A stretch of DNA of 64,000 nt from Asparagopsis taxiformis (lineage: Eukaryota > Rhodophyta > Florideophyceae > Bonnemaisoniales > Bonnemaisoniaceae), in the NCBI GenBank assembly GCA_030407315.1, contig JALQPE010001699.1, positions 78,342 through 142,341 on the forward strand, written 5' to 3'. This document shows, piece by piece, positions 1 to 10,700 of this stretch. Made by a program: the position numbers and the translations under genes. Positions within the stretch are counted from its first letter, which is position 1, and every line of letters starts with the position of its first letter. The notes below the pieces were generated by a model, which worked only from the letters and a program-made list of their open reading frames with translations, did not search any database and was not told the origin of the DNA.

Positions 1-2182
1 GGAGAACAACTGCCTAGTGACCACTGATAGGGAGGTGGGCGGTGCGGGTAGTAAGTGGTACGGATTGGGCGTTCATGACCTGGTGCTTGATGTAGGCGAA
101 GGTTGGCGAGAAAGTAGACGCAGATATTCATGTGGTATGGTCGAATGCTGGAGAGTAATGGAGAGGAGTTTAAGAATACGCAGGATTACGATATTCAATA
201 GACACGATGCGACAATGAAATCGCTGAATGTTACGTGGAGGAAAACGTCTTATGGCCTCTTGTTTGTACGGATAGGACAGATGAGGCGATGCAACTGGGC
301 ACTGACTATCGTTGGATTCAGAAGATCAACAATTATTGAATGTCAAGAGCCGTTCAAATTGGTCATATGTAATCTCAAGAAGCTAAGTGACCATAACATC
401 AAACATAATGATGCCACGTTGAGAACCGTTGCGAGCGAAGTCTAATATATTGCGGAGACCATTCTATTGTGTGTCAAATTTGACATGCATTGATGCATGC
501 AATTGTTGTCTGGCGAACGCATCGCTATTGGAACAGTTCATGGCAAACTGAACGTAGTAAATAAGGTGCTATTCATGAATATGCGCGGAATGTTCACACC
601 CAGGCATCGCACGCAGAAAAGGGCGTTGAAGGATGCGGGGGCTTTGTGGTGCGTGGTGACGAAAGCGCGATTGTGACGCATCGCGATGGGCGAGAAAGTG
701 CCGACACCACGCGCAACGAACGCGAAGTACATTGTCGCGATTTGGTGCGTCTTGGTCGCGGAGAAGCGTTAGAGGATGAATTTCTGCGTTGAATGCGAGT
801 AACATGAGACGCATTCCAAGGGAAGTCACGTCAGGGCGGACGGGAGGACTGGTTTAGGACTCGCACAGACCATTGCCACCATCGTGGTGTGCTGGCGCAT
901 CTAGTTCATCGAGGATTGAGGGTAGTGCTCGTGAGTTGGGAAATAGGGAAGAGGATGGGCAGGGTTGCAGTCCAGGTCTAGGTCTGGTGGCATGTTCCGT
1001 TGTGTGCGGTTTCACCAGACGAATTGCAATGTAGAGGAGAGGATCAAGAAAGGGTGATAATATGGAGAGCAAAGATGACGAGTCGGGCTCGAGGACGATG
1101 GGAACCAGTGGTCTGAGCTTTCAGTAAGCACGCAAGGCCAGTTGAGGCAGCGAAGCGAGAGATGAACGCACATTTTTCCATACAATTGCATATGGCGCCA
1201 CGTGGTGCACATTTTTATATTTACAAGTTTTGATTACTATTAAGGGTCTCTCGCAATGTGTCAGAACGTCGACGCACACTCTTCAACACCTCCCTCCACA
1301 ATATCCACGAGATGATGTACAAACCTCCTTCCGCTCGCATTCATCAAAGTATGGTTTGCGCGCTCCCTTCTCTATCATTGACGGTTTGTTATTTCCTACT
1401 TCTAACAATATCGATCTGCGACTCTGAATCCCGATACACATTCCTACTCATCCATTTCCCCCTCACGGATTCTGGGCGCATCGTTGCGATCACGCTCTGA
1501 GTCTATGCGTTATCAAAATTGTGGCACTGCTAACAATTTTTTCGCGCGTTTCATCCGTCGACGGGCTTGATTAATGACGATTTCATTTGCGTGTTGAACC
1601 ACTTAATGCTCTCAACCATTGGCTGCATCTGCCCCGTCATCGCAGTAAATCACCTCAGTGATCGAGTTGTGCAGAGCAATTCCCTCAACTGGATCTTTTA
1701 ATTGACGGACACTCACATGCTGATCTTGCATAAGGTCTGTACCATGAATACATCCAGCGCGTTGCTACAGCAACTGCCTCTGTCCAACTGGAATACATTA
1801 AAAGCCAACACTAAACTGCTCGGCGAAAACGTGATGTACATGGGGGCTCCTATCGGACAGAAGTGGAAGGGGAGGCTGTGTAACGACTGGCGGACTCGTT
1901 GGAATTCACTTGAAAATTGCACAGTCTGCTACCCATAAGCGCTTACTAAGCGTGCATACGATACGGGGCGCAGCATCGCTTTCGCGCGTCGCTGCCAAAA
2001 GCCAAAAGCGTAGAAGCAAAATAGACCTCCGTCGCTCGCCCACAACCAAACGTACTGATGTGGACTTCCGCCTCCATGTGAACCTCTGGCTTCATTTGAA
2101 TACTACTCCAGCCAGAACTCATCCGGAGCCGCTATCAACCGTCAGTCAATCCTTCATTCATTACGCATGAAATGTGTAACAG
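1..2182. other. Non-coding stretch, no supported gene
   Basis: Only short unrelated ORFs occur here on both strands. The longest (17-445 plus) has no recognisable motif or composition typical of a protein. I see no repeats shared with the rest of the window and no RNA gene. It may be decayed transposon sequence or intergenic DNA. Confidence 0.5.
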
Positions 2183-4086
2183 ATGTCGCAGAATAGAAGC
2201 TTCTCGCAGCAGCATGGTACTAGAATGGTTCAACCACAATCAAGTCCTGTCGGTCAGCAAAATGTACAGCCACAAGAAGCCCGTCTAGCGCATCAACAAC
2301 ATTTGACAAACTCCCTGCTGATACTGAAAGAACCACAGGCAAGCTTGTTGATAAAGCGAATGCAGCAAAACCAAGTGGCTCCTCAACCAAACAATGTGCA
2401 AAAGAATTTTCAGACAAATCAATTACCGATGCATAGCCCATCAAACCGCTGTCGAAAGGCGCAGACGATTCACTACAATGTGCTGGAGCAACGGAAGTTT
2501 GCAGAGTCCTCAGCTTCGCAAAATTTGCGAGGTGGTATGCAAACAAGACAAACTCTCCGCGCCCTACTAACTCACGGTTGCATCTATGAATACATCGGCT
2601 CGACTGGGAACTTCCTTATCCTGCCAGAAAATCTGGTACTCATACGCTGCAAGCTTCTGTGGTGTCGCTCAGGCGATCCGATCTACTAGAACTGGCAAGG
2701 TAACATGCTGCTGCACGACAAAAAATGTCTCAGCTCATTGCATACTGTTTAAGCTCTAGTCCGCAACCTGAATCCCTGGGAAGAGACCCTAAGAAAATAT
2801 CACGGCTGCATTTACAAGGACTGTTTGGAACAGCTCTGGGAAGGGAGCACGGTCCGCTTTCTTATCAACCATCTCTGGCGAATGAATTACATGCTGGGCA
2901 TCACCCGAATTCTGAGTACCAACCACAGCTCTATGCACAAAAGCTGCAATGTGAGAGTCTAAGCAACGCTACCGACTATGAACTAAAAATTGCCGGTAGA
3001 CGCTCTGTTTGGAGAGTCTACAGACTCTCCATTGTATTTTGAAAAAGGTACTACTAGTGGAAATCAGAGTCAAATATCTGCGGAAACTGAGGCTCCAAAA
3101 CAGTATGCGCAAAACGGTTCTGAAGAAAGGCGCAGTCCTGCAGCTCAAGGACAAGTTCAATTTTCTCGGACCCATAGCTCTGCGCTACTTGATCATGCCC
3201 TTCCAATGTCGTCAGAGTCTACAATCAGCAGCAATCACTTACTACTCCTCAACACACGTTTGCACCCGCTCCGCTTCACAACTTCAACATCACAGATAAT
3301 CTAGACTGCCGCGTTGCACTTCACAGACACACATGCGCTTGTGCAACCCAACGATATGCCATCTCGGGCTATTCGCGTCCTAATTATACCACAAGCTCAA
3401 AACTCATGCCCGCTTACACCGAATCTACCGACCCACACCCTGCTCATCCATTGTACAATTCCGATGCACACTATTCGTCAACACTGCATCTTTCGCATCT
3501 CCATCATATTCCGCAGAAGGTTGCCCAGCTATCTGCTGTGCAGCTAAGAGATCTGGGTCGATATGATCTTGCTGCAGACGCGTTCCGTACTTTCATGGCG
3601 ATTTGCTCGGGATCTTGCGAAGCTAGAAATGCGTGCATGTCTAGCTGCTACGGAATTGGATATTAAGACATTAGCGTGCCTCGATTTGCTTCTTCGCTGG
3701 AGCTAGGGCTTGTTTTCCCTGAGGATATTCTCAACGAAATCGGCAATGCTCTGCAACAACTAGTCGGAAGCATGACTTGCCTGATCGAAAGACATCGAGA
3801 AAATAATAGCACCATATTAGAATGCCGCTGTTATGCTCTGACATCGTCCGACCAGTCGACTTGGAGATTGCAAATTGAGCGTGAAGCAGATCAATTCCGG
3901 GACACGTCCGCAATGTATGCAAAACTATCAACAGAGGCTGTTACAAATGATGGAATACATGTGATCGAGAACTGCTACGGTTATACCAAGGGTGCAAGAA
4001 CTGAACTATATGCGTTACGACCACTACTTGTGCAAGTTTCGTTCATTGGATTTCTGGTTACCCTCGGAGCTCACTACATGGAATAG
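2183..4086 (+). pseudogene. Decayed glutamine-rich gene of unknown function
   Basis: Protein-like sequence runs through this stretch in several frames. The first part (2183-2689) is rich in Gln, Ser and Pro, like low-complexity regions of nuclear regulators. The last part (3406-4086) looks like a helical domain: a segment reading RDLGRYDLAADAFRTF passes by a frame change near 3596 into one reading AKLEMRACLAATELDIKTL, then returns to the first frame for a segment with LNEIGNALQQLVGSM. A TAA stop at 3664-3666 interrupts the 3406-4086 frame. Multiple frame changes plus that stop argue for a pseudogene, though unrecognised introns could explain some breaks. I do not recognise the family. Confidence 0.35.
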
Positions 4087-4735
4087 CATATTACAGATGT
4101 AGTCACGGCTATGAATAGAATAAAGGGAGAGAGAGGAAATGGAGGCTACGTGTTTGAGTGGATTGATTAAGTGCCGGTCAAAGCTACATTTGTATAGGAA
4201 AGGTTATGTGTTGGTACAAGTTCCCTTTACGCGCTGGCGCGCGCTTCGCGCGCGCGAATCTGATGCACCGAAATTCTGTTTGCCAGAGCAGGCAGGTCTT
4301 AGCTCGCAATCCACCAGTAGATTCCCATTCCTAGATACCCATACACCCTAATATATTATGGTAGTGTAGCATGTCCTCAGAAGTACCGTATTCGCAACTT
4401 TACTTAGGCTTAGACTATTAGCCCACATGTCCAGTGTGACTTGTGTGGTAACCGCAGTACGCTAAGTATACTAGCTTTATCCCGAAATTGAACAATAAAA
4501 AGTGGTGTAGATAGCAGTTGCGCAGCAGCAATGTTAGACATGCTGCGAAGAGGAAACGTGAGGAGTCAGGATGTCCATGTAATGAGACCACATCCCAACT
4601 CTAGTGCGCGTGCAGGAACCATAATGTCGCTGATCTCCGCTCAGTATATATTTCGCAACCATGCTGTCGATGGAAAATTCAACCGACCGCCATTGCAAAA
4701 ATGTTGATTGTCATCCACCCAACCGCGCTACTTCA
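4087..4735. other. Intergenic, no gene seen; one GC hairpin
   Basis: No ORF of interest. A compact hairpin with a 7-bp GCGCGCG stem and 3-nt loop lies at 4237-4253. Otherwise I see nothing. Confidence 0.4.
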
Positions 4736-5143
4736 TCAGTCTATGAAGCTTTGATCCATGCAATTCAATACCTTTGTTTCTGCTTTCCCCTTGCCCGCCC
4801 TCTGCCCCGCTACCCAACTGCCAAAATTCGACGGCAGTGCATGAACAAATCGATCCGCCTGCACGCACATTGCCGCGTCTACCAATCTCGACATGCCCAT
4901 TGCATCTTGACTGACTCCAAACTCCTCTGGATTAAACCAATGAACTGTCTTCAACTCTTCTGAAATTCTTTTCTTCGTCGCATTCGTCGCCAGATAAGCA
5001 CGAATCAACGCCGTTTCTCCGCCCTTCCACCCGTGATTATACATATCAGATACAATATAAAACACAGCACTATTCCCAAGCCCTTCGGCTTGTCGTTTCG
5101 CCTCTAATATCACTTCTTCCGTGCAATTCGTAATCCAGACGGA
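4736..5143 (-). pseudogene. C-terminal fragment of a protein O-fucosyltransferase-like gene
   Basis: The minus-strand frame encodes about 135 residues ending in a natural stop at 4736. It contains AVFYIVSDMYNHGWKGG followed later by VDAAMCVQADRFVHALPSNF. This resembles the C-terminal part of GDP-fucose protein O-fucosyltransferase-like enzymes, where a donor-binding strand-turn is followed by an 'ADRFVG...SSF' motif. These enzymes act in the secretory pathway. The reading frame meets a stop at 5144-5146, and no N-terminal catalytic part is found upstream. Another open frame at 5147-5305 (minus) with ALCELALAHADDTRVMVLL could be displaced or unrelated coding sequence. A repeat begins at about 5305, so the gene has probably been cut by an insertion or rearrangement. 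It could instead be a last exon if an intron is hidden. Confidence 0.45.
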
Positions 5144-5304
5144 TCAGCAGCTCGGCCAGAAGCACCATGACGCGCGTGTCGTCCGCGTGCGCGAGCGCCA
5201 GCTCGCACAGCGCGATCGCAAGATGTAGACTCTTCTTGTCGCCGCTTTGACGCCCGAGTTGCGCCACAACGCGTCGCAGCCGCGCAATGTACGACACGCG
5301 TCTG

Positions 5305-5600
5305 TGTTCTCGGAAATGGACGCGGACGTCCACAACCTCTAGTACACCTAGTATTACTAGGCGGACGTCCATGTTCTCCAGTATTTTTGGATGTCCGCCT
5401 AGAACCGGACGTCCATGCGGTCTAGTACGTCTAGTATTACTAGGGCGACATTCATTGTTTCTAGTACCACGGATGTCCCCCTCGGGATGGACTTCCGCCA
5501 TGTCTATGTCCACCTAGGACGGGCGCCGGTTCAGAAATTCAAAAATTTCGACCCCAGAAATTTCTGCCGCCGTGCTCGACATGGATGTCCGCATCCATCA
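5305..5600. repeat. CTAG/GGACGTCC-rich repeat (R2), 5.3-kb copy
   Basis: The left tip, TCTGTGTTCTCGGAAATGGA followed by CGCGGACGTCCA, is nearly the same as the right tip of the repeat block that ends at about 27262 in the opposite orientation. Inside are repeated GGACGTCC or GGATGTCC boxes and CTAGTA...CTAGTATTACTAGG motifs. No coding capacity. It may be a small non-autonomous element or a fragment of a satellite-like family. Confidence 0.55.
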
Positions 5601-6894
5601 CGGCGACCACTCTATTTTTCCTTGTCGGTCGACTCCAATTTCGTCTTTAATTTTTTCATCCTCTCGCTCACACCCCCTTCCTGTTGGTGCTCACCTCCCC
5701 CGTACTGTACCTCAAACACCCCCAATACCACTCTAGCACGCATTTTCAGATACCTATCCCCGCTTCCACGGTGCACACCTCCATTCCATACCTACTTTTC
5801 TGCTCTACCGTACAGATTTCGTATAACCAGTCCTCATACTACCTCAGAATAGGGCAAAACACCCCCTATCTCCTCGACCATGCTCTCCCCCATCACCTTT
5901 GAAACGTATTGTTCTTCAGTACCCTCTCTCCTCTACCCTCAACCCCTCTCCTTCGCCCTCTACACAAACTTCCCCTGCAGCTTACTCTTCCAAAACCTCT
6001 CACTCCCCATCCCGTACCCGACCTGCTCCACCCCTCCCTCCCTCAGCTGCTCCATGCCCCCACGCCATCCGCATCTTCGATACCGTATACACCACCACCA
6101 CCGGCCCACGCTCCCGCACTGCGGGGTGGCTCCCCCGCCGTATCCCCAGAAACCTCCCCGCTCTGAAACACATATCAACCCCCCACTTCGCACCCTTCCT
6201 CCCACTCCCCTCCCTCCCCAAATACAATAACCCCCTTCTTCTCCATCACATCCCCACTCACCACAGCCAGAACAGACGCCACCCCCTCCCCTTCTTTCTC
6301 CTCACTTTCCTAAAAACCCCTCCTCTCGGCGCCTTCAACCGCACCCTCCTACGGTCCCACCTAAACACCTCCTCCGCCCTCACTACCCCAACACCCCGCA
6401 GCGTCTCCCCAATCCCCATAATATGCTTGTCGGCACTCCTCTCCGAATCACAATCCATTCTAAACCCGCACTCCGTACATTTCCACCTCCCCCTGTACCA
6501 TCCCAAGATTCCATCCCCCCACAGAACACATCCTCATACCACAGAAGAATTTTCTTCCTCTCATACCTCATCCTTAAAACCTCCATCAGCTCCATGTAAA
6601 TTTCGATGAAAATATTTTCTCTACTATGCAATCTCAAACATGTATGAGCCTATGCCTTTCCGCTTTGTCAACCCTGAATATTGGTACTCATGTATTCATA
6701 AAATAGGGCCACCCACATCCCTATCCCGTTCTGCAAGCTTTACAAACCACTAGACGCATACTCCACAACTATACAACAAACACTACTCGCTATTTCAGAC
6801 GACGCGGTACACAAGTAGCGTAGTGTCAACCTTCCGTGACGCCTTCCCTGATGCGTACAAGTGGGAAACACGTCTAGACGTATATCAGAACTGA
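5601..6894. other. Pyrimidine-rich region, no supported gene
   Basis: The plus strand is very rich in C and T between about 5640 and 6600, which creates long Pro/Ser/Thr ORFs that look like composition artefacts. On the minus strand, an ORF at 6258-6506 contains WKCTECGFRMDC, which could be one zinc-binding knuckle, but no surrounding domain is visible. 6640-6894 shows nothing. Confidence 0.35.
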
Positions 6895-7470
6895 GTGCGG
6901 GAATTTTCGGCACAGGAGATGCTGGGCCACCAAATTGATTTTTCGGAAATTTTAGAATTTCTGGGCTGGCCAGCAATGCAATCGAGCTGGACATCCACCG
7001 GACGTCCATTTCAGGTTGGTCGCGAGAGGGTGGGGCGGGACCATGATGAAACAAGGACCAAGACCTTTCCCTGACGTGTTGAGCCTGAAATCGACCCTTC
7101 GTGAGACGCGATTTTGGCTTACAGTTGGTGCTAATAGAAGCCAGTGATAGCCCCGATCGGGGCGGCAGCCGGCTCCGGCTTACAGTTGGTGCTTACAGAC
7201 GCCAGTGATAGCCCCCGATCGGGGCCGGCGGTCGGTTCCTGGGGCCGTTGTGGCCAAATTAGACACCCTGATTTGAATTAAAATTTGGGCTATTCTCAAA
7301 AACATGCACATGTGAACATGTTTTTGAGATGGGGGTGTGCCGTACGGCACAATCGACCGCCCAAATCGATGTTTTTTGCAATATTTTTTTGTGCCCGAAA
7401 TTGTAGAATTTCTGGGCCGGCCAGGAATGCATCTGAGTTGGACATCCACCGGACGTCCATTTCAGGTGAT
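6895..7470 (+). repeat. R1 repeat array, left copies (forward)
   Basis: A partial R1 unit (about 6945-7255) is followed by a second unit starting with AATTAGACACCCTGATTTGA at 7257. R1 hallmarks in order: a hairpin with TCAAAAACATG / CATGTTTTTGA arms, the 14-bp perfect palindrome GTGCCGTACGGCAC (7337-7350), a conserved AGAATTTCTGGGC box, and CATCCACCGGACGTCCATTT. It lies about 270 bp beyond the stop codon of the ParB-like fusion gene. Short ORFs that recur at every R1 copy are by-products of this repeat. Confidence 0.8.
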
Positions 7471-7741
7471 CGTGTATCGTGCACGTCCAGCCATTACCAG
7501 AAGCAAGTTGGCGATGAAGCACGTATAAACCCAATTGTTCTGCTATTTCTAGCATAGACCATCGAGTCTAGAGATGTGAGGGAATCGTCCTGGAATCATG
7601 CTCCAACCCACTAGGGAATGGACAATCTAGTTTGAAAGCATGGAACGGAAGTGCATTATAGTAGGTTCATAGATTGAAAGTGATAAAGGAGATGATTATA
7701 TTCTCGATAATTGTTTGCTAAAGTAGTTGTTGTTAAGATAT

Positions 7742-10700
7742 CTAGCCGTCGGAAAACTGTTCTTCCTCTTCGTCCTCACTATGATAGTGAACTAGATATC
7801 CAGGTTGTCCCGGCAGAAGAGGCACTACCGGGGCCACACTCGGTGTGTGCATTACATCCTTGCGAGGTTCTGTCGTCTTCATCCGCATCATTCGGAGCTG
7901 CCCTGTCTTCGGCCTACCATCTTTCTTGACCGGGATGGGAACAACTGTCTTGTGGCGAACATTGACAGGTGCCGGTTGACTTTGCCTTGCAGACCGGCGC
8001 GGAGCATTGGCGATGACTTCTTCTTCGAATCCCAACCGCCTGATGAAACCAAACGAAACATTGTCGGGAATCGGATACGACGCATTCCTGAAATACGTGT
8101 GATACCTCGTTGTCGTGTGTGACACAACTCTGTCGACATGCCCTGCCCCGGCATGTTGTACATGGCCGTGACCGATGAAGACTGAACGTGGCGGAACGAT
8201 TACCTTCTTCAGCTTCATCGTCTTGGCGTACATATCTAATTCCAGCGCTTTGGAAAAGACGTACTTGTGGGACCCTGGACACACCCAGATAGGGAATGGG
8301 TCATCTCCGTTGGCAATAACAAAGTAACCCGGAAGTTGATCTTTGCGGTCGCGAGGAGGAACAGGGAAATCATTGTGTGGGACCTGCCGAGGACACCCCT
8401 TTCCCGTTATCAAAAACCGTCCCCCAGATGCCGGCATGACAAGTTTTTCTCCCGGTAAACCGCACTCCTCCAGCCCTGTCAGCCGGACAAGGATTCCCAA
8501 CCACACATCCAGCAGGGCTCGCCGCGTCACAAACTTGAACCGGTCGATATGCGTCTCATCGTTCTCGGCATAGTCAACCAGGCAGTGGCGCGTAGACGTG
8601 AAGCGAGCCCTCCCCTCATTCCGGTTCTTCTCGTCTGTTTCATCGTCCCCCGTATTGACAATGGGACTCCACAGCTGCCGGTTCCCAGGGTCCTTGTGCA
8701 CCTGCTCCCCCTCCCACGTTCCCAAAAAGTACCGAAACAATTCCTGGTTAGGAATTTCTTCCATGAGACCCAAGTCAAATGGGAACTTGTCCGACGCATC
8801 TAGGTAGCTTACATCCGCGAAATTGTGCATCACCGTATACCCTCGCTCGTTGATTTCCGTTCGGCAATTGTGGAAGTACGCCATACCAGTGCCGGCCTCA
8901 TACGAATCCTTCCAGCTTGTAGACATTCGCGCAACCTGAGCGAAGTCCAGCCTCGAGGGTAGAAACGTCGATGTAGGCTCACACATCGCCTTGGCAGCCA
9001 TCTTCCACGCTGCGAAGAACATCGGATAGACGTGATCGATTTCGAATAGCACACGAGCCCGATGTTCTTCCGGAATATGCAGCCCCTCAAACACAGGGTC
9101 CATCGCCACTTGCTTCAAATACCTCACCTCTCTGCCCTCCTCATCGATTTCCACACTCTCCAATAACAACCTGAGCTCAATCGGGGGCAGACAGCCAACC
9201 CTCACCGATGCGATGACATCCGCGGGACGCTGCGCCAGATGATGCCCTTCGGCTCGGTCTTCGAAATCGTCAGGAAGAGACGGCATACGGTCGTCGAAGA
9301 GGAGGTCGTCTTCAGAAGGAGAGTCACGAACGATGTAACCGTCTTCATCGACTTCCACTCCTTCCGGAACAGTGAATGTAATTGTCACTTCGCGGACCCC
9401 CTTGCTTTCGACTTGGCCCTCGTCTGCACCCTGTTTGTCTTCCTCGTCCGAAGCGGTATGGACAGATTCTTGGTTGGAGGGAGTCGCACCAGCACGTTGG
9501 TTATCTTGGGGGACAATCTCAACGGCAGAATCGGGGGAACGGGCGGAGTCTTCGTCAACCTCATCACCGGAAGCAGTGGCTTGTTGTTGATCGGTGGGTT
9601 TATCAACAACGGCCTGCTCTTCTTCCCCGGCGGATTGTTGTACCACAACCGGCTCTTCTTCCTCGAGGCGTGTGCTCCCCGTCGAGCGAAGTCGCTGTGA
9701 ACGGCGGCGGATGCCATGCGAAGCAGGCTCATGTTCGACATTCCGCTGCTTCTTGTGAGTGAGTCTCACATTGGCAGCAGAAGGGCGGCGTTTGCGTCGA
9801 GCCTTAGTCTTCTTCTTCAATGTCGGATTGAAAAACTCTTTCAAGTTCGTTTCCAAATCCTGTAAACGCGTGGTTCTCCGTCGCATTCGAACCTCACTGC
9901 TCCGGTCGTCCCCTCTATACATTGCAATGGCATTGGTGAGATGCCATTGCAACTCCTTCGGCTGCTTAACCGACCCAATTGCCATCTCTGTGCTCAGAAA
10001 TGACTTGCGCATAATACTCTTTGGGCGCCCAAACGCAGCGTACAGAGAATTTGCTATTGCAGTCACGCGACGGACGTATGTATAAAAGTCGTTCACGTCA
10101 AAGCGTCCATCCGGACGTCCGCCATGAGCAGGGTTCAAGTACTCCGAAAGACCACGCAAGACGAAGACAAAGTTTTCTTCCAGCAACTCGCGCACTATCT
10201 TGTGGTCCAGGTGCGTTATCCCAATCTCGTTGCGGCGCTCGGAATTGTTCAGCTCACGCAACACGTCGTCGAGAACAGGATGCTTCAGCGTTGCTATAGC
10301 CAAACGCGTCCACCGCCGAGCCGTGTTCGTCGAATTCATCATCCCCATGAACTGCGCCTCGAACAATGTTCGGATGACATCAGACTCACGCAAGTCGCCA
10401 GCGTTTTCCACGTTGTTTGCAACAGCAATCGTACGGATGAACTGCTGGATGGACGACAAGATTCGAACCAGGGAGCGCTCCGTCAGTTGCGTCCCAGTCG
10501 TATGGTTCGACTCTGCACTCTTGTGGATGATCTCATGAGGCTGGAGATCACTGTCGTCCTTGCGGCGAAGGTAGTACACATCCAGAGGCTGAGTAACCCA
10601 GCGCAAGCGGTTTGCCTCCTGTGGCAGCTTGGTTCTGTGCATACGGGTGAGGCGCGTGAAGTCATCCGCAATGCTATGCATAGCATTGAGACGATGCAGT

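Noticed and set aside
17..445. 142-residue ORF at the window start
   Set aside because: No motif, no homologous copy in the window and no gene context.
5899..6609. 236-residue Pro/Ser/Thr ORF
   Set aside because: It follows from extreme C/T bias of the strand; no domain, and overlapping ORFs have the same composition.
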